Shown here in pieces: positions 11,601 through 25,168 of a DNA stretch of 64,000 bases. Each line of letters begins with the position of its first letter. Positions within the stretch are counted from its first letter, which is position 1. The notes beneath the pieces were generated by a model that saw only the letters and a program-made list of their open reading frames with translations, did not search any database and was not told where the DNA came from. Location: assembly GCA_964057225.1 (NCBI GenBank), contig OZ059898.1, positions 18,701,267-18,765,266 of the forward strand. The letters run 5' to 3'. The stretch is from Auanema rhodensis (taxonomy: Eukaryota; Nematoda; Chromadorea; Rhabditida; Rhabditidae). The position numbers were made by a program, and so were the translations under genes.

Positions 11601-14600
11601 TTGGTATGTAACTCGCTTCACGTGAAAGATAAAGGGATGCGGTTTTCAAAATTAGATTCCCCATGTCCATATTAGTCTAAAAACAAATTATTATTGATAT
11701 TGGTGCATGGTAACCATGACTTTGAAATTTACATGAACTTTAATTTATGCTAATTAAGTGTACACATGATGTGCACTCGGTATGTAACTCGCTTCACGTC
11801 AAAGATAAAGAGATGCGGTTTTCAAAATTAGATTCCCCATGTCCATATTAGTCTAAAAACAAATTTTTATTAATATTGGTGCATGGTAACCATGACTTTG
11901 AAATTTACGTGAACTTTAATTTATGCTAATTAAGTGTACACATGATGTGCACTTGGTATGTAACTCGCTTCACGTCAAAGATAAAGAGATGCGGTTTTCA
12001 AAATTAGATTCCCCATGTCCATATTAGTCTAAAAACAAATTTTTATTAATATTGGTGCATGGTAACCATGACTTTGAAATTTACGTGAACTTTAATTTAT
12101 GCTTATTAAGTGTACACGTGATGTGCACTTGGTATGTAACTCGCTTCACGTGAAAGATAAAGGGATGCGGTTTTCAAAATTAGATTCCCCATGTCCATAT
12201 TAGTCTAAAAACAAATTATTATTGATATTGGTGCATGGTAACCATGACTTTGAAATTTACGTGAACTTTAATTTATGCTAATTAAGTGTACACGTGATGT
12301 GCACTTGGTATGTAACTCGCTTCACGTGAAAGATAAAGAGATGCGGTTTTCAAAATTAGATTCCCCATGTCCATATTAGTCTAAAAACAAATTTTTATTG
12401 ATATTGGTGCATGGTAACCATGACTTTGAATTTTACGTGAACTTTAATTTATGCTAATTAAGTGTACACATGATGTGCACTTGGTATGTAACTCGCTTCA
12501 CGTCAAAGATAAAGAGATGCGGTTTTCAAAATTAGATTCCCCATGTCCATATTAGTCTAAAAACAAATTTTTATTGATATTGGTGCATGGTAACCATGAC
12601 TTTGAAATTTACGTGAACTTTAATTTATGCTAATTAAGTGTACACGTGATGTGCACTTGGTATGTAACTCGCTTCATGTGAAAGATAAAGAGATGCGGTT
12701 TTCAAAATTAGATTCCGCATGTCCATATTAGTCTAAAAACAAATTTTTATTGATATTGGTGCATGGTAACCATGACTTTGAAATTTACGTGAACTTTAAT
12801 TTATGCTAATTAAGTGTACACGTGATGTGCACTTGGTATGTAACTTGCTTCACGTGAAAGATAAAGAGATGCGGTTTTCAAAATTAGATTCCCCATGTCC
12901 ATATTAGTCTAAAAACAAATTTTTATTGATATTGGTGCATGGCAACCATGACTTTAAAATTTACGTGTACTTTAATTTATGCTAATTAAGTGTACACATG
13001 ATGTGCACTTGGTATGTAACTCGCTTCACGTGAAAGATAAAGTGATGCGGTTTTCAAAATTAGATTCCGCATGTCCATATTAGTCTAAAAACAAATTTTT
13101 ATTGATATTGGTGCATGGCAACCATGACTTTAAAATTTACGTGTACTTTAATTTATGCTAATTAAGTGTACACATGATGTGCACTTGGTATGTAACTCGC
13201 TTCACGTGAAAGATAAAGAGATGCGGTTTTCAAAATTAGATTCCCCATGTCCATATTAGTCTAAAAACAAATTTTTATTGATATTGGTGCATGGCAACCA
13301 TGATTTTAAAATTTACGTGTACTTTAATTTATGCTAATTAAGTGTACACATGATGTGCACTTGGTATGTAACTCGCTTCACGTGAAAGATAAAGTGATGC
13401 GGTTTTCAAAATTAGATTCCGCATGTCCATATTAGTCTAAAAACAAATTTTTATTGATATTGGTGCATGGCAACCATGACTTTGAAATTTACGTGTACTT
13501 TAATTTATGCTAATTAAGTGTACACATGATGTGCACTTGGTATGTAACTCGCTTCACGTGAAAGATAAAGAGATGCGGTTTTCAAAATTAGATTCCCCAT
13601 GTCCATATTAGTCTAAAAACAAATTTTTATTGATATTGGTGCATGGCAACCATGATTTTAAAATTTACGTGTACTTTAATTTATGCTAATTAAGTGTACA
13701 CATGATGTGCACTTGGTATGTAACTCGCTTCACGTCAAAGATAAAGAGATGCGGTTTTCAAAATTAGATTCCCCATGTCCATATTAGTCTAAAAACAAAT
13801 TTTTATTAATATTGGTGCATGGTAACCATGACTTTGAAATTTACGTGAACTTTAATTTATGCTTATTAAGTGTACACGTGATGTGCACTTGGTATGTAAC
13901 TCGCTTCACGTGAAAGATAAAGGGATGCGGTTTTCAAAATTAGATTCCCCATGTCCATATTAGTCTAAAAACAAATTATTATTGATATTGGTGCATGGCA
14001 ACCATGACTTTAAAATCTACGTGTACTTTAATTTATGCTAATTAAGTGTACACATGATGTGCACTTGGTATGTAACTCGCTTCACGTGAAAGATAAAGGG
14101 ATGCGGTTTTCAAAATTAGATTCCCTATGTCCATATTAGTCTAAAAACAAATTATTATTGATATTGGTGCATGGTAACCATGACTTTAAAATTAACGTGA
14201 ACTTTAATTTATGCTAATTAAGTGTACACATGATGTGCACTTGGTATGTAACTCGCTTCACGTCAAAGATAAACAGATGCGGTTTTCAAAATTAGATTCC
14301 CCATGTCCATATTAGTCTAAAAACAAATTTTTATTGATATTGGTGCATGGTAACCATGACTTTGAAGTTTACGTGAACTTTAATTTATGCTAATTAAGTG
14401 TACACATGATGTGCACTTGGTATGTAACTCGCTTCACGTCAAAGATAAAGAGATGCGGTTTTCAAAATTAGATTTCGCATGTCCATATTAGTCTAAAAAC
14501 AAATTTTTATTGATATTGGTGCATGGTAACCATGACTTTGAAATTTACGTGAACTTTAATTTATGCTAATTAAGTGTACACGTGATGTGCACTTGGTATA

Positions 14601-15136
14601 TAACTCGCTTCACGTGAAAGATGAAGAGATGCGGTTTTCAAAATTAGGTTCCCCATGTCCATATTAGTCTAAAAACAAATTTTTATTGATATTGGTGCAT
14701 GGTAACCATGACTTTGAAATTTACGTGAACTTTAATTTATGCTAATTAAGTGTACACGTGATGTGCACTTGGTATGTAACTCGCTTCACAAGAAAGATAA
14801 AGAGATGCGGTTTTCAAAATTAGATTCCCCATGTCCATATTAGTCTAAAAACAAATTTTTATTGATATTGGTGCATGGTAACCATGACTTTGAAATTTAC
14901 GTGAACTTTAATTTATGCTAATTAAGTGTACACATGATGTGCACTTGGTATGTAACTCGCTTCACGTGAAAGATAAAGGGATGCGGTTTTCAAAATTAGA
15001 TTCCCTATGTCCATATTAGTCTAAAAACAAATTATTATTGATATTGGTGCATGGTAACCATGACTTTAAAATTAACGTGAACTTTAATTTATGCTAATTA
15101 AGTGTACACATGATGTGCACTTGGTATGTAACTCGC
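8625..15136. repeat. Large duplicated satellite block, copy 2
   Basis: This block repeats the 2113-8624 order with small changes. The monomer at 9681 keeps the GATTTTAAA right half but has an AAAGTG/CCGCAT left half where copy 1 has AAAGAG/CCCCAT. Only one CATCTTAG monomer is present (10913). Two monomers at 11441 and 11617 have no counterpart in copy 1 and resemble the pair at 11969 and 12145. The right end (14433-15136) runs directly into the 9-monomer HOR, so the HOR seems to have grown from the end of this block. Confidence 0.83.
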
Positions 15137-16016
15137 TTCACGTCAAAGATAAACAGATGCGGTTTTCAAAATTAGATTCCCCATGTCCATATTAGTCTAA
15201 AAACAAATTTTTGTTGATATTGGTGGATGGTAACCATGACTTTCAAATTTACGTGAACTTCAATTTATGCTAATTAAGTGTACACGTGATGTGCACTTGG
15301 TATGTAACTCGCTTCGCGTCAACGATAAAGAGATGCGGTTTTCAAAATTAGATTCCCCATGTCCATATTAGTCTAAAAACAAATTTTTATTAATATTGGT
15401 GCATGGTAACCATGACTTTGAAATTTACGTGAACTTTAATTTATGCTAATTAAGTGTACACGTGATGTGCACTTGGTATGTAACTCGCTTCATGTGAAAG
15501 ATAAAGAGATGCGGTTTTCAAAATTAGATTTAGCATGTCCATATTAGTCTAAAAACAAATTTTTATTGATATTGGTGCATGGTAACCATGACTTTGAAAT
15601 TTACGTGAACTTTAATTTATGCTAATTAAGTGTACACGTGATGTGCACTTGGTATGTAACTCGCTTCACAAGAAAGATAAAGAGATGCGGTTTTCAAAAT
15701 TAGATTCCCCATGTCCATATTAGTCTAAAAACAAATTTTTATTGATATTGGTGCATGGTAACCATGACTTTGAAATTTACGTGAACTTTAATTTATGCTA
15801 ATTAAGTGTACACGTGATGTGCACTTGGTATGTAACTCGCTTCATGTGAAAGATAAAGAGATGCGGTTTTCAAAATTAGATTCCGCATGTCCATATTAGT
15901 CTAAAAACAAATTTTTATTGATATTGGTGCATGGTAACCATGACTTTGAAGTTTACGTGAACTTTAATTTATGCTAATTAAGTGTACACATGATGTGCAC
16001 TTGGTATGTAACTCGC
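14433..16016. repeat. 9-monomer HOR, copy 1 (1584 bp)
   Basis: Nine types occur in order. C: TTCACGTC with GATTTCGC. D: AGATGAAG with TTAGGTTCC. E: TTCACAAG. F: AAAGGG, CCCTATG and AAATTAACG. G: AAACAG, GTTGATATTGGTGG and CTTCAATTT. H: TTCGCGTCAACG. I: TTCATGTG with GATTTAGC. J: TTCACAAG. K: TTCATGTG, CCGCAT and GAAGTTTACG. The junction into type D is marked by TATATAACTC, whose TATAACTC part starts at 14599. The same marker at 7911 shows that types C-F already exist once at 7745-8448. Confidence 0.9.
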
Positions 16017-17600
16017 TTCACGTCAAAGATAAAGAGATGCGGTTTTCAAAATTAGATTTCGCATGTCCATATTAGTCTAAAAACAAATTTTTATTGATAT
16101 TGGTGCATGGTAACCATGACTTTGAAATTTACGTGAACTTTAATTTATGCTAATTAAGTGTACACGTGATGTGCACTTGGTATATAACTCGCTTCACGTG
16201 AAAGATGAAGAGATGCGGTTTTCAAAATTAGGTTCCCCATGTCCATATTAGTCTAAAAACAAATTTTTATTGATATTGGTGCATGGTAACCATGACTTTG
16301 AAATTTACGTGAACTTTAATTTATGCTAATTAAGTGTACACGTGATGTGCACTTGGTATGTAACTCGCTTCACAAGAAAGATAAAGAGATGCGGTTTTCA
16401 AAATTAGATTCCCCATGTCCATATTAGTCTAAAAACAAATTTTTATTGATATTGGTGCATGGTAACCATGACTTTGAAATTTACGTGAACTTTAATTTAT
16501 GCTAATTAAGTGTACACATGATGTGCACTTGGTATGTAACTCGCTTCACGTGAAAGATAAAGGGATGCGGTTTTCAAAATTAGATTCCCTATGTCCATAC
16601 TAGTCTAAAAACAAATTATTATTGATATTGGTGCATGGTAACCATGACTTTAAAATTAACGTGAACTTTAATTTATGCTAATTAAGTGTACACATGATGT
16701 GCACTTGGTATGTAACTCGCTTCACGTCAAAGATAAACAGATGCGGTTTTCAAAATTAGATTCCCCATGTCCATATTAGTCTAAAAACAAATTTTTGTTG
16801 ATATTGGTGGATGGTAACCATGACTTTCAAATTTACGTGAACTTCAATTTATGCTAATTAAGTGTACACGTGATGTGCACTTGGTATGTAACTCGCTTCG
16901 CGTCAACGATAAAGAGATGCGGTTTTCAAAATTAGATTCCCCATGTCCATATTAGTCTAAAAACAAATTTTTATTAATATTGGTGCATGGTAACCATGAC
17001 TTTGAAATTCACGTGAACTTTAATTTATGCTAATTAAGTGTACACGTGATGTGCACTTGGTATGTAACTCGCTTCATGTGAAAGATAAAGAGATGCGGTT
17101 TTCAAAATTAGATTTAGCATGTCCATATTAGTCTAATAACAAATTTTTATTGATATTGGTGCATGGTAACCATGACTTTGAAATTTACGTGAACTTTAAT
17201 TTATGCTAATTAAGTGTACACGTGATGTGCACTTGGTATGTAACTCGCTTCACAAGAAAGATAAAGAGATGCGGTTTTCAAAATTAGATTCCCCATGTCC
17301 ATATTAGTCTAAAAACAAATTTTTATTGATATTGGTGCATGGTAACCATGACTTTGAAATTTACGTGAACTTTAATTTATGCTAATCAAGTGTACACGTG
17401 ATGTGCACTTGGTATGTAACTCGCTTCATGTGAAAGATAAAGAGATGCGGTTTTCAAAATTAGATTCCGCATGTCCATATTAGTCTAAAAACAAATTTTT
17501 ATTGATATTGGTGCATGGTAACCATGACTTTGAAGTTTACGTGAACTTTAATTTATGCTAATTAAGTGTACACATGATGTGCACTTGGTATGTAACTCGC
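16017..17600. repeat. 9-monomer HOR, copy 2 (1584 bp)
   Basis: Same C-to-K order as the copy before it, offset exactly 1584 bp: TATAACTC at 16183 and GCTTCGCG at 16895. Variants new in this copy and partly shared with later ones are CATACTAG in type F and AAATTCACG in type H. Private changes include TCTAATAAC near 17137 and GCTAATCAAG at about 17387. The private changes are few, so the copies are about 99% alike by eye. Confidence 0.9.
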
Positions 17601-19536
17601 TTCACGTCAAAGATAAAGAGATGCGGTTTTCAAAATTAGATTTCGCATGTCCATATTAGTCTAAAAACAAATTTTTATTGATATTGGTGCATGGTAACCA
17701 TGACTTTGAAATTTACGTGAACTTTAATTTATGCTAATTAAGTGTACACGTGATGTGCACTTGGTATATAACTCGCTTCACGTGAAAGATGAAGAGATGC
17801 GGTTTTCAAAATTAGGTTCCCCATGTCCATATTAGTCTAAAAACAAATTTTTATTGATATTGGTGCATGGTAACCATGACTTTGAAATTTACGTGAACTT
17901 TAATTTATGCTAATTAAGTGTACACGTGATGTGCACTTGGTATGTAACTCGCTTCACAAGAAAGATAAAGAGATGCGGTTTTCAAAATTAGATTCCCCAT
18001 GTCCATATTAGTCTAAAAACAAATTTTTATTGATATTGGTGCATGGTAACCATGACTTTGAAATTTACGTGAACTTTAATTTATGCTAATTAAGTGTACA
18101 CATGATGTGCACTTGGTATGTAACTCGCTTCACGTGAAAGATAAAGGGATGCGGTTTTCAAAATTAGATTCCCTATGTCCATACTAGTCTAAAAACAAAT
18201 TATTATTGATATTGGTGCATGGTAACCATGACTTTAAAATTAACGTGAACTTTAATTTATGCTAATTAAGTGTACACATGATGTGCACTTGGTATGTAAC
18301 TCGCTTCACGTCAAAGATAAACAGATGCGGTTTTCAAAATTAGATTCCCCATGTCCATATTAGTCTAAAAACAAATTTTTGTTGATATTGGTGGATGGTA
18401 ACCATGACTTTCAAATTTACGTGAACTTCAATTTATGCTAATTAAGTGTACACGTGATGTGCACTTGGTATGTAACTCGCTTCGCGTCAACGATAAAGAG
18501 ATGCGGTTTTCAAAATTAGATTCCCCATGTCCATATTAGTCTAAAAACAAATTTTTATTAATATTGGTGCATGGTAACCATGACTTTGAAATTCACGTGA
18601 ACTTTAATTTATGCTAATTAAGTGTACACGTGATGTGCACTTGGTATGTAACTCGCTTCATGTGAAAGATAAAGAGATGCGGTTTTCAAAATTAGATTCC
18701 CCATGTCCATATTAGTCTAAAAACAAATTTTTATTAATATTGGTGCATGGTAACCATGACTTTGAAATTTACGTGAACTTCAATTTATGCTAATTAAGTG
18801 TACACGTGATGTGCACTTGGTATGTAACTCGCTTCGCGTCAACGATAAAGAGATGCGGTTTTCAAAATTAGATTCCCCATGTCCATATTAGTCTAAAAAC
18901 AAATTTTTATTAATATTGGTGCATGGTAACCATGACTTTGAAATTTACGTGAACTTTAATTTATGCTAATTAAGTGTACACGTGATGTGCACTTGGTATG
19001 TAACTCGCTTCATGTGAAAGATAAAGAGATGCGGTTTTCAAAATTAGATTTAGCATGTCCATATTAGTCTAAAAACAAATTTTTATTGATATTGGTGCAT
19101 GGTAACCATGACTTTGAAATTTACGTGAACTTTAATTTATGCTAATTAAGTGTACACGTGATGTGCACTTGGTATGTAACTCGCTTCACAAGAAAGATAA
19201 AGAGATGCGGTTTTCAAAATTAGATTCCCCATGTCCATATTAGTCTAAAAACAAATTTTTATTGATATTGGTGCATGGTAACCATGACTTTGAAATTTAC
19301 GTGAACTTTAATTTATGCTAATTAAGTGTACACGTGATGTGCACTTGGTATGTAACTCGCTTCATGTGAAAGATAAAGAGATGCGGTTTTCAAAATTAGA
19401 TTCCGCATGTCCATATTAGCCTAAAAACAAATTTTTATTGATATTGGTGCATGGTAACCATGACTTTGAAGTTTACGTGAACTTTAATTTATGCTAATTA
19501 AGTGTACACATGATGTGCACTTGGTATGTAACTCGC
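17601..19536. repeat. 9-monomer HOR, copy 3, expanded to 11 monomers
   Basis: Types C-H run normally from 17601 to 18656. Then comes a composite monomer (18657-18832), followed by a second type H (18833) and types I, J and K. The H marker GCTTCGCG therefore appears at 18479 and again only 352 bp later at 18831. The TATAACTC marker spacing to the next copy is 11 x 176 bp (17767 to 19703) instead of 9. A two-monomer local duplication inside one HOR copy explains this. Confidence 0.88.
18657..18832. repeat. Composite monomer inside HOR copy 3
   Basis: It begins TTCATGTG like type I, has CCCCAT and TTATTAATATTGG in the middle like type H, and ends with CTTCAATTT like type G. The next monomer is type H. 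It therefore joins pieces of three neighbouring types and is the scar of the two-monomer insertion in this HOR copy. Confidence 0.75.
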
Positions 19537-20768
19537 TTCACGTCAAAGATAAAGAGATGCAGTTTTCAAAATTAGATTTCGCATGTCCATATTAGTCTAA
19601 AAACAAATTTTTATTGATATTGGTGCATGGTAACCATGACTTTGAAATTTACGTGAACTTTAATTTATGCTAATTAAGTGTACACGTGATGTGCACTTGG
19701 TATATAACTCGCTTCACGTGAAAGATGAAGAGATGCGGTTTTCAAAATTAGGTTCCCCATGTCCATATTAGTCTAAAAACAAATTTTTATTGATATTGGT
19801 GCATGGTAACCATGACTTTGAAATTTACGTGAACTTTAATTTATGCTAATTAAGTGTACACGTGATGTGCACTTGGTATGTAACTCGCTTCACAAGAAAG
19901 ATAAAGAGATGCGGTTTTCAAAATTAGATTCCCCATGTCCATATTAGTCTAAAAACAAATTTTTATTGATATTGGTGCATGGTAACCATGACTTTGAAAT
20001 TTACGTGAACTTTAATTTATGCTAATTAAGTGTACACATGATGTGCACTTGGTATGTAACTCGCTTCACGTGAAAGATAAAGGGATGCGGTTTTCAAAAT
20101 TAGATTCCCTATGTCCATACTAGTCTAAAAACAAATTATTATTGATATTGGTGCATGGTAACCATGACTTTAAAATTAACGTGAACTTTAATTTATGCTA
20201 ATTAAGTGTACACATGATGTGCACTTGGTATGTAACTCGCTTCACGTCAAAGATAAACAGATGCGGTTTTCAAAATTAGATTCCCCATGTCCATATTAGT
20301 CTAAAAACAAATTTTTGTTGATATTGGTGGATGGTAACCATGACTTTCAAATTTACGTGAACTTCAATTTATGCTAATTAAGTGTACACGTGATGTGCAC
20401 TTGGTATGTAACTCGCTTCGCGTCAACGATAAAGAGATGCGGTTTTCAAAATTAGATTCCCCATGTCCATATTAGTCTAAAAACAAATTTTTATTAATAT
20501 TGGTGCATGGTAACCATGACTTTGAAATTCACGTGAACTTTAATTTATGCTAATTAAGTGTACACGTGATGTGCACTTGGTATGTAACTCGCTTCATGTG
20601 AAAGATAAAGAGATGCGGTTTTCAAAATTAGATTTAGCATGTCCATATTAGTCTAAAAACAAATTTTTATTGATATTGGTGCATGGTAACCATGACTTTG
20701 AAATTTACGTGAACTTTAATTTATGCTAATTAAGTGTACACGTGATGTGCACTTGGTATGTAACTCGC
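19537..20768. repeat. 9-monomer HOR, copy 4, incomplete (7 monomers)
   Basis: Types C, D, E, F, G, H and I occur in order, with CATACTAG in F and AAATTCACG in H as in copies 2 and 3. The series ends after type I at 20768. Where J (TTCACAAG) is expected there is a TTCATGTG/CCGCAT monomer with GAATTTGAAA, and the regular order is lost. A private CAGTTTT (G to A in the GCGG word, at 19561) occurs in type C. Confidence 0.87.
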
Positions 20769-23232
20769 TTCATGTGAAAGATAAAGAGATGCGGTTTTCA
20801 AAATTAGATTCCGCATGTCCATATTAGTCTAAAAACAAATTTTTATTGATATTGGTGCATGGTAACCATGAATTTGAAATTTACGTGAACTTTAATTTAT
20901 GCTAATTAAGTGTACACGTGATGTGCACTTGGTATGTAACTCGCTTCATGTGAAAGATAAAGAGATGCGGTTTTCAAAATTAGATTCCTCATGTCCATAT
21001 TAGTCTAAAAACAAATTTTTATTGATATTGGTGCATGGTAACCATGAATTTGAAATTTACGTGTACTTTAATTTATGCTAATTAAGTGTACACATGATGT
21101 GCACTTGGTATGTAACTCGCTTCACGTCAAAGATAAAGAGATGCGGTTTTCAAAATTAGATTCCCCATGTCCATATTAGTCTAAAAACAAATTTTTATTA
21201 ATATTGGTGCATGGTAACCATGACTTTGAAATTTACGTGAACTTTAATTTATGCTTATTAAGTGTACACGTGATGTGCACTTGGTATGTAACTCGCTTCA
21301 CGTGAAAGATAAAGGGATGCGGTTTTCAAAATTAGATTCCCCATGTCCATATTAGTCTAGAAACAAATTATTATTGATATTGGTGCATGGCAACCATGAC
21401 TTTAAAATTAACGTGAACTTTAATTTATGCTAATTAAGTGTACACATGATGTGCACTTGGTATGTAACTCGCTTCACGTCAAAGATAAACAGATGCGGTT
21501 TTCAAAATTAGAATCCCCATGTCCATATTAGTCTAAAAACAAATTTTTATTGATATTGGTGCATGGTAACCATGACTTTGAAATTTACGTGAAATTTAAT
21601 TTATGCTAATTAAGTGTACACATGATGTGCCCTTGGTATGTAACTCGCTTCACGTGAAAGATAAAGAGATGCGGTTTTCGAAATTAGATTCCGCATGTCC
21701 ATATTAGTCTAAAAACAAATTTTTATTGTTATTGGTGCATGGTAACCATGACTTTGAAATTTACGTGAACTTTAATTTATGCTAATTAAGTGTACACGTG
21801 ATGTGCACTTGGTATGTAACTCGCTTCACGTGAAAGATAAAGAGATGCGGTTTTCAAAATTAGATTCCCCATGTCCATATTAGTCTAAAAACAAATTTTT
21901 ATTGATATTGGTGCATGGTAACCATGACTTTGAAATTTACGTGAACTTTAATTTATGCTAATTAAGTGTACACATGATGTGCACTTGGTATGTAACTCGC
22001 TTCACGTCAAAGATAAAGAGATGCAGTTTTCAAAATTAGATTCCCCATGTCCATATTAGTCTAAAAACAAATTTTTATTGATATTGGTGCATGGTAACCA
22101 TGACTTTGAAATTTACGTGAACTTTAATTTATGCTAATTAAGTGTACACGTGATGTGCACTTGGTATGTAACTCGCTTCATGTGAAAGATAAAGAGATGC
22201 GGTTTTCAAAATTAGATTCCGCATGTCCATATTAGTCTAAAAACAAATTTTTATTGATATTGGTGCATGGCAACCATGACTTTAAAATTTACGTGTACTT
22301 TAATTTATGCTAATTAAGTGTACACATGATGTGCACTTGGTATGTAACTCGCTTCACGTCAAAGATAAAGAGATGCGGTTTTCAAAATTAGATTCCCCAT
22401 GTCCATATTAGTCTAAAAACAAATTTTTATTGATATTGGTGCATGGTAACCATGACTTTAAAATTAACGTGTACTTTAATTTATGCTAATTAAGTGTACA
22501 CATGATGTGCACTTGGTATGTAACTCGCTTCACGTCAAAGATAAACAGATGCGGTTTTCAAAATTAGATTCCGCATGTCCATATTAGTCTAAAAACAAAT
22601 TTTTATTGATATTGGTGCATGGTAACCATGACTTTGAAATTTACGTGAACTTTAATTTATGCTAATTAAGTGTACACATGATGTGCACTTGGTATGTAAC
22701 TCGCTTCACGTCAAAGATAAAGAGATGCGGTTTTCAAAATTAGATTTCGCATGTCCATATTAGTCTAAAAACAAATTTTTATTGATATTGGTGCATGGTA
22801 ACCATGACTTTGAAATTTACGTGAACTTTAATTTATGCTAATTAAGTGTACACGTGATGTGCACTTGGTATGTAACTCGCTTCACGTGAAAGATGAAGAG
22901 ATGCGGTTTTCAAAATTAGGTTCCCCATGTCCATATCAGTCTAAAAACAAATTTTTATTGATATTGGTGCATGGCAACCATGACTTTAAAATTTACGTGT
23001 ACTTTAATTTATGCTAATTAAGTGTACACATGATGTGCACTTGGTATGTAACTCGCTTCACGAGAAAGATAAAAAGGTGCGGTTTTCAAAATTAGATTCC
23101 CCATGTCCATATTGGTCTAAAAACAAATTTTTATTAATATTGGTGCATGGTAACCATGACTTTGAAATTTACGTGAACTTTAATTTATGCTAATTAAGTG
23201 TACACGTGATGTGCACTTGGTATGTAACTCGC
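20769..23232. repeat. Mosaic satellite between HOR domains (14 monomers)
   Basis: This stretch has no clear internal order. Two GAATTTGAAA monomers (20769 and 20945) lead in. A four-monomer run at 21121-21824 looks like a shortened relative of the 5-monomer cassette found further right: GCTTATTAAG, then AAAGGG with AAATTAACG, then AAACAG with GAAATTTAATTT, then TTGTTATTGG. In it, the second monomer has the left half of cassette unit 2 and the right half of unit 3. Monomer 22001 has a CAGTTTT change at 22025. At 23057 the CACGAGAAAG form appears for the first time in the window. Confidence 0.8.
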
Positions 23233-25168
23233 TTCACGTGAAAGATAAAGAGATGCGGTTTTCAAAATTAGATTCCCCATGTCCATATTAGTCTAAAAAC
23301 AAATTTTTATTGATATTGGTGCATGGCAACCATGACTTTGAAATTTACGTGTACTTTAATTTATGCTAATTAAGTGTACACATGATGTGCACTTGGTATG
23401 TAACTCGCTTCACGAGAAAGATAAAAAGGTGCGGTTTTCAAATTTAGATTTCGCGTGTCCATATTAGTCTAAAAACAAATTTTTATTGATATTGGTGCAT
23501 GGTAACCATGACTTTGAAATTTACGTGAACTTTAATTTATGCTAATTAAGTGTACACGTGATGTGCACTTGGTATGTAACTCGCTTCACGTGAAAGATAA
23601 AGAGATGCGGTTTTCAAAATTAGATTCCGCATGTCCATATTAGTCTAAAAACAAATTTTTATTGATATTGGTGCATGGTAACCATGACTTTGAAATTTAC
23701 GTGAACTTTAATTTATGCTAATTAAGTGTACACGTGATGTGCACTTGGAAAGTAACTCGCTTCACGTGAAAGATAAAGAGATGCGGTTTTCAAAATTAGA
23801 TTCCCCATGTCCATATTAGTCTAAAAACAAATTTTTATTGATATTGGTGCATGGTAACCATGACTTTGAAATTTACGTGAACTTTAATTTATGCTAATTA
23901 AGTGTACACATGATGTGCACTTGGTATGTAACTCGCTTCACGAGAAAGATAAAAAGATGCGGTTTTCAAATTTAGATTTCGCGTGTCCATATTAGTCTAA
24001 AAACAAATTTTTATTGATATTGGTGCATGGTAACCATGACTTTGAAATTTACGTGAACTTTAATTTATGCTAATTAAGTGTACACGTGATGTGCACTTGG
24101 TATGTAACTCGCTTCACGTGAAAGATAAAGAGATGCGGTTTTCAAAATTAGATTCCTCATGTTCATATTAGTCTAAAAACGAATTTTTATTGATATTGAT
24201 GCATGGTAACCATGACTTTAAAATTTACGTGAACTTTAATTTATGCTAATTAAGTGTACACATGATGTGCACTTGGTATGTAACTCGCTTCACGTCAAAG
24301 ATAAAGAGATGCGGTTTTCAAAATTAGATTCCCCATGTCCATATTAGTCTAAAAACAATTTTTTATCGATATTGGTGCATGGTAACCATGACTTTGAAAT
24401 TTACGTGAACTTTAATTTATGCTAATTAAGTGTACACATGATGTGCATTTGGTATGTAACTCGCTTCACGTGAAAGATAAAGAGATGCGGTTTTCAAAAT
24501 TAGATTCCGCATGTCCATATTAGTCTAAAAACAAATTTTTATTGATATTGGTGCATGGCAACCATGACTTTAAAATTTAGGTGTACTTTAATTTATGCTA
24601 ATTAAGTGTACACGTGATGTGCACTTGGTATGTAACTCGCTTCATGTGAAAGATAAAGAGATGCGGTTTTCAAAATTAGATTCCTCATGTTCATATTAGT
24701 CTAAAAACGAATTTTTATTGATATTGATGCATGGTAACCATGACTTTAAAATTTACGTGAACTTTAATTTATGCTAATTAAGTGTACACATGATGTGCAC
24801 TTGGTATGTAACTCGCTTCACGTCAAAGATAAAGAGATGCGGTTTTCAAAATTAGATTCCCCATGTCCAAATTAGTCTAAAAACAAATTTTTATCGATAT
24901 TGGTGCATGGTAACCATGACTTTGAAATTTACGTGAACTTTAATTTATGCTAATTAAGTGTACACATGATGTGCATTTGGTATGTAACTCGCTTCACGTG
25001 AAAGATAAAGAGATGCGGTTTTCAAAATTAGATTCCGCATGTCCATATTAGTCTAAAAACAAATTTTTATTGATATTGGTGCATGGCAACCATGACTTTA
25101 AAATTTAGGTGTACTTTAATTTATGCTAATTAAGTGTACACGTGATGTGCACTTGGTATGTAACTCGC
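23233..25168. repeat. 11-monomer block, first copy
   Basis: Eleven monomers (1936 bp) that recur at 31153-33088, offset 45 monomers (7920 bp). Shared rare markers are TTGGAAAGTAAC (23741 and 31661 as line anchors) and GTCCAAATTAG (24867 and 32787). The block mixes the ordinary monomer with a diverged type: CACGAG, AAAAAGGTG, CAAATTTAG and TTTCGCGTG. The GAATTTTTATTG with TTGATGCATGG type also becomes common here. The first-monomer match to 31153 holds only in its right half, because the later copy starts within a chimeric monomer. Confidence 0.85.

Noticed and set aside
22835-23193. Two adjacent 60-codon open frames (22835-23017 and 23011-23193)
   Set aside because: Each starts at the ATG of ATGCTAATTAAG and ends at the TAA of the same word one monomer on. 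They are open only because TAG became CAG (22937) or TGG (23114). There is no gene context, no known domain and no length beyond one repeat, and the 176-bp period moves the frame in each successive monomer.
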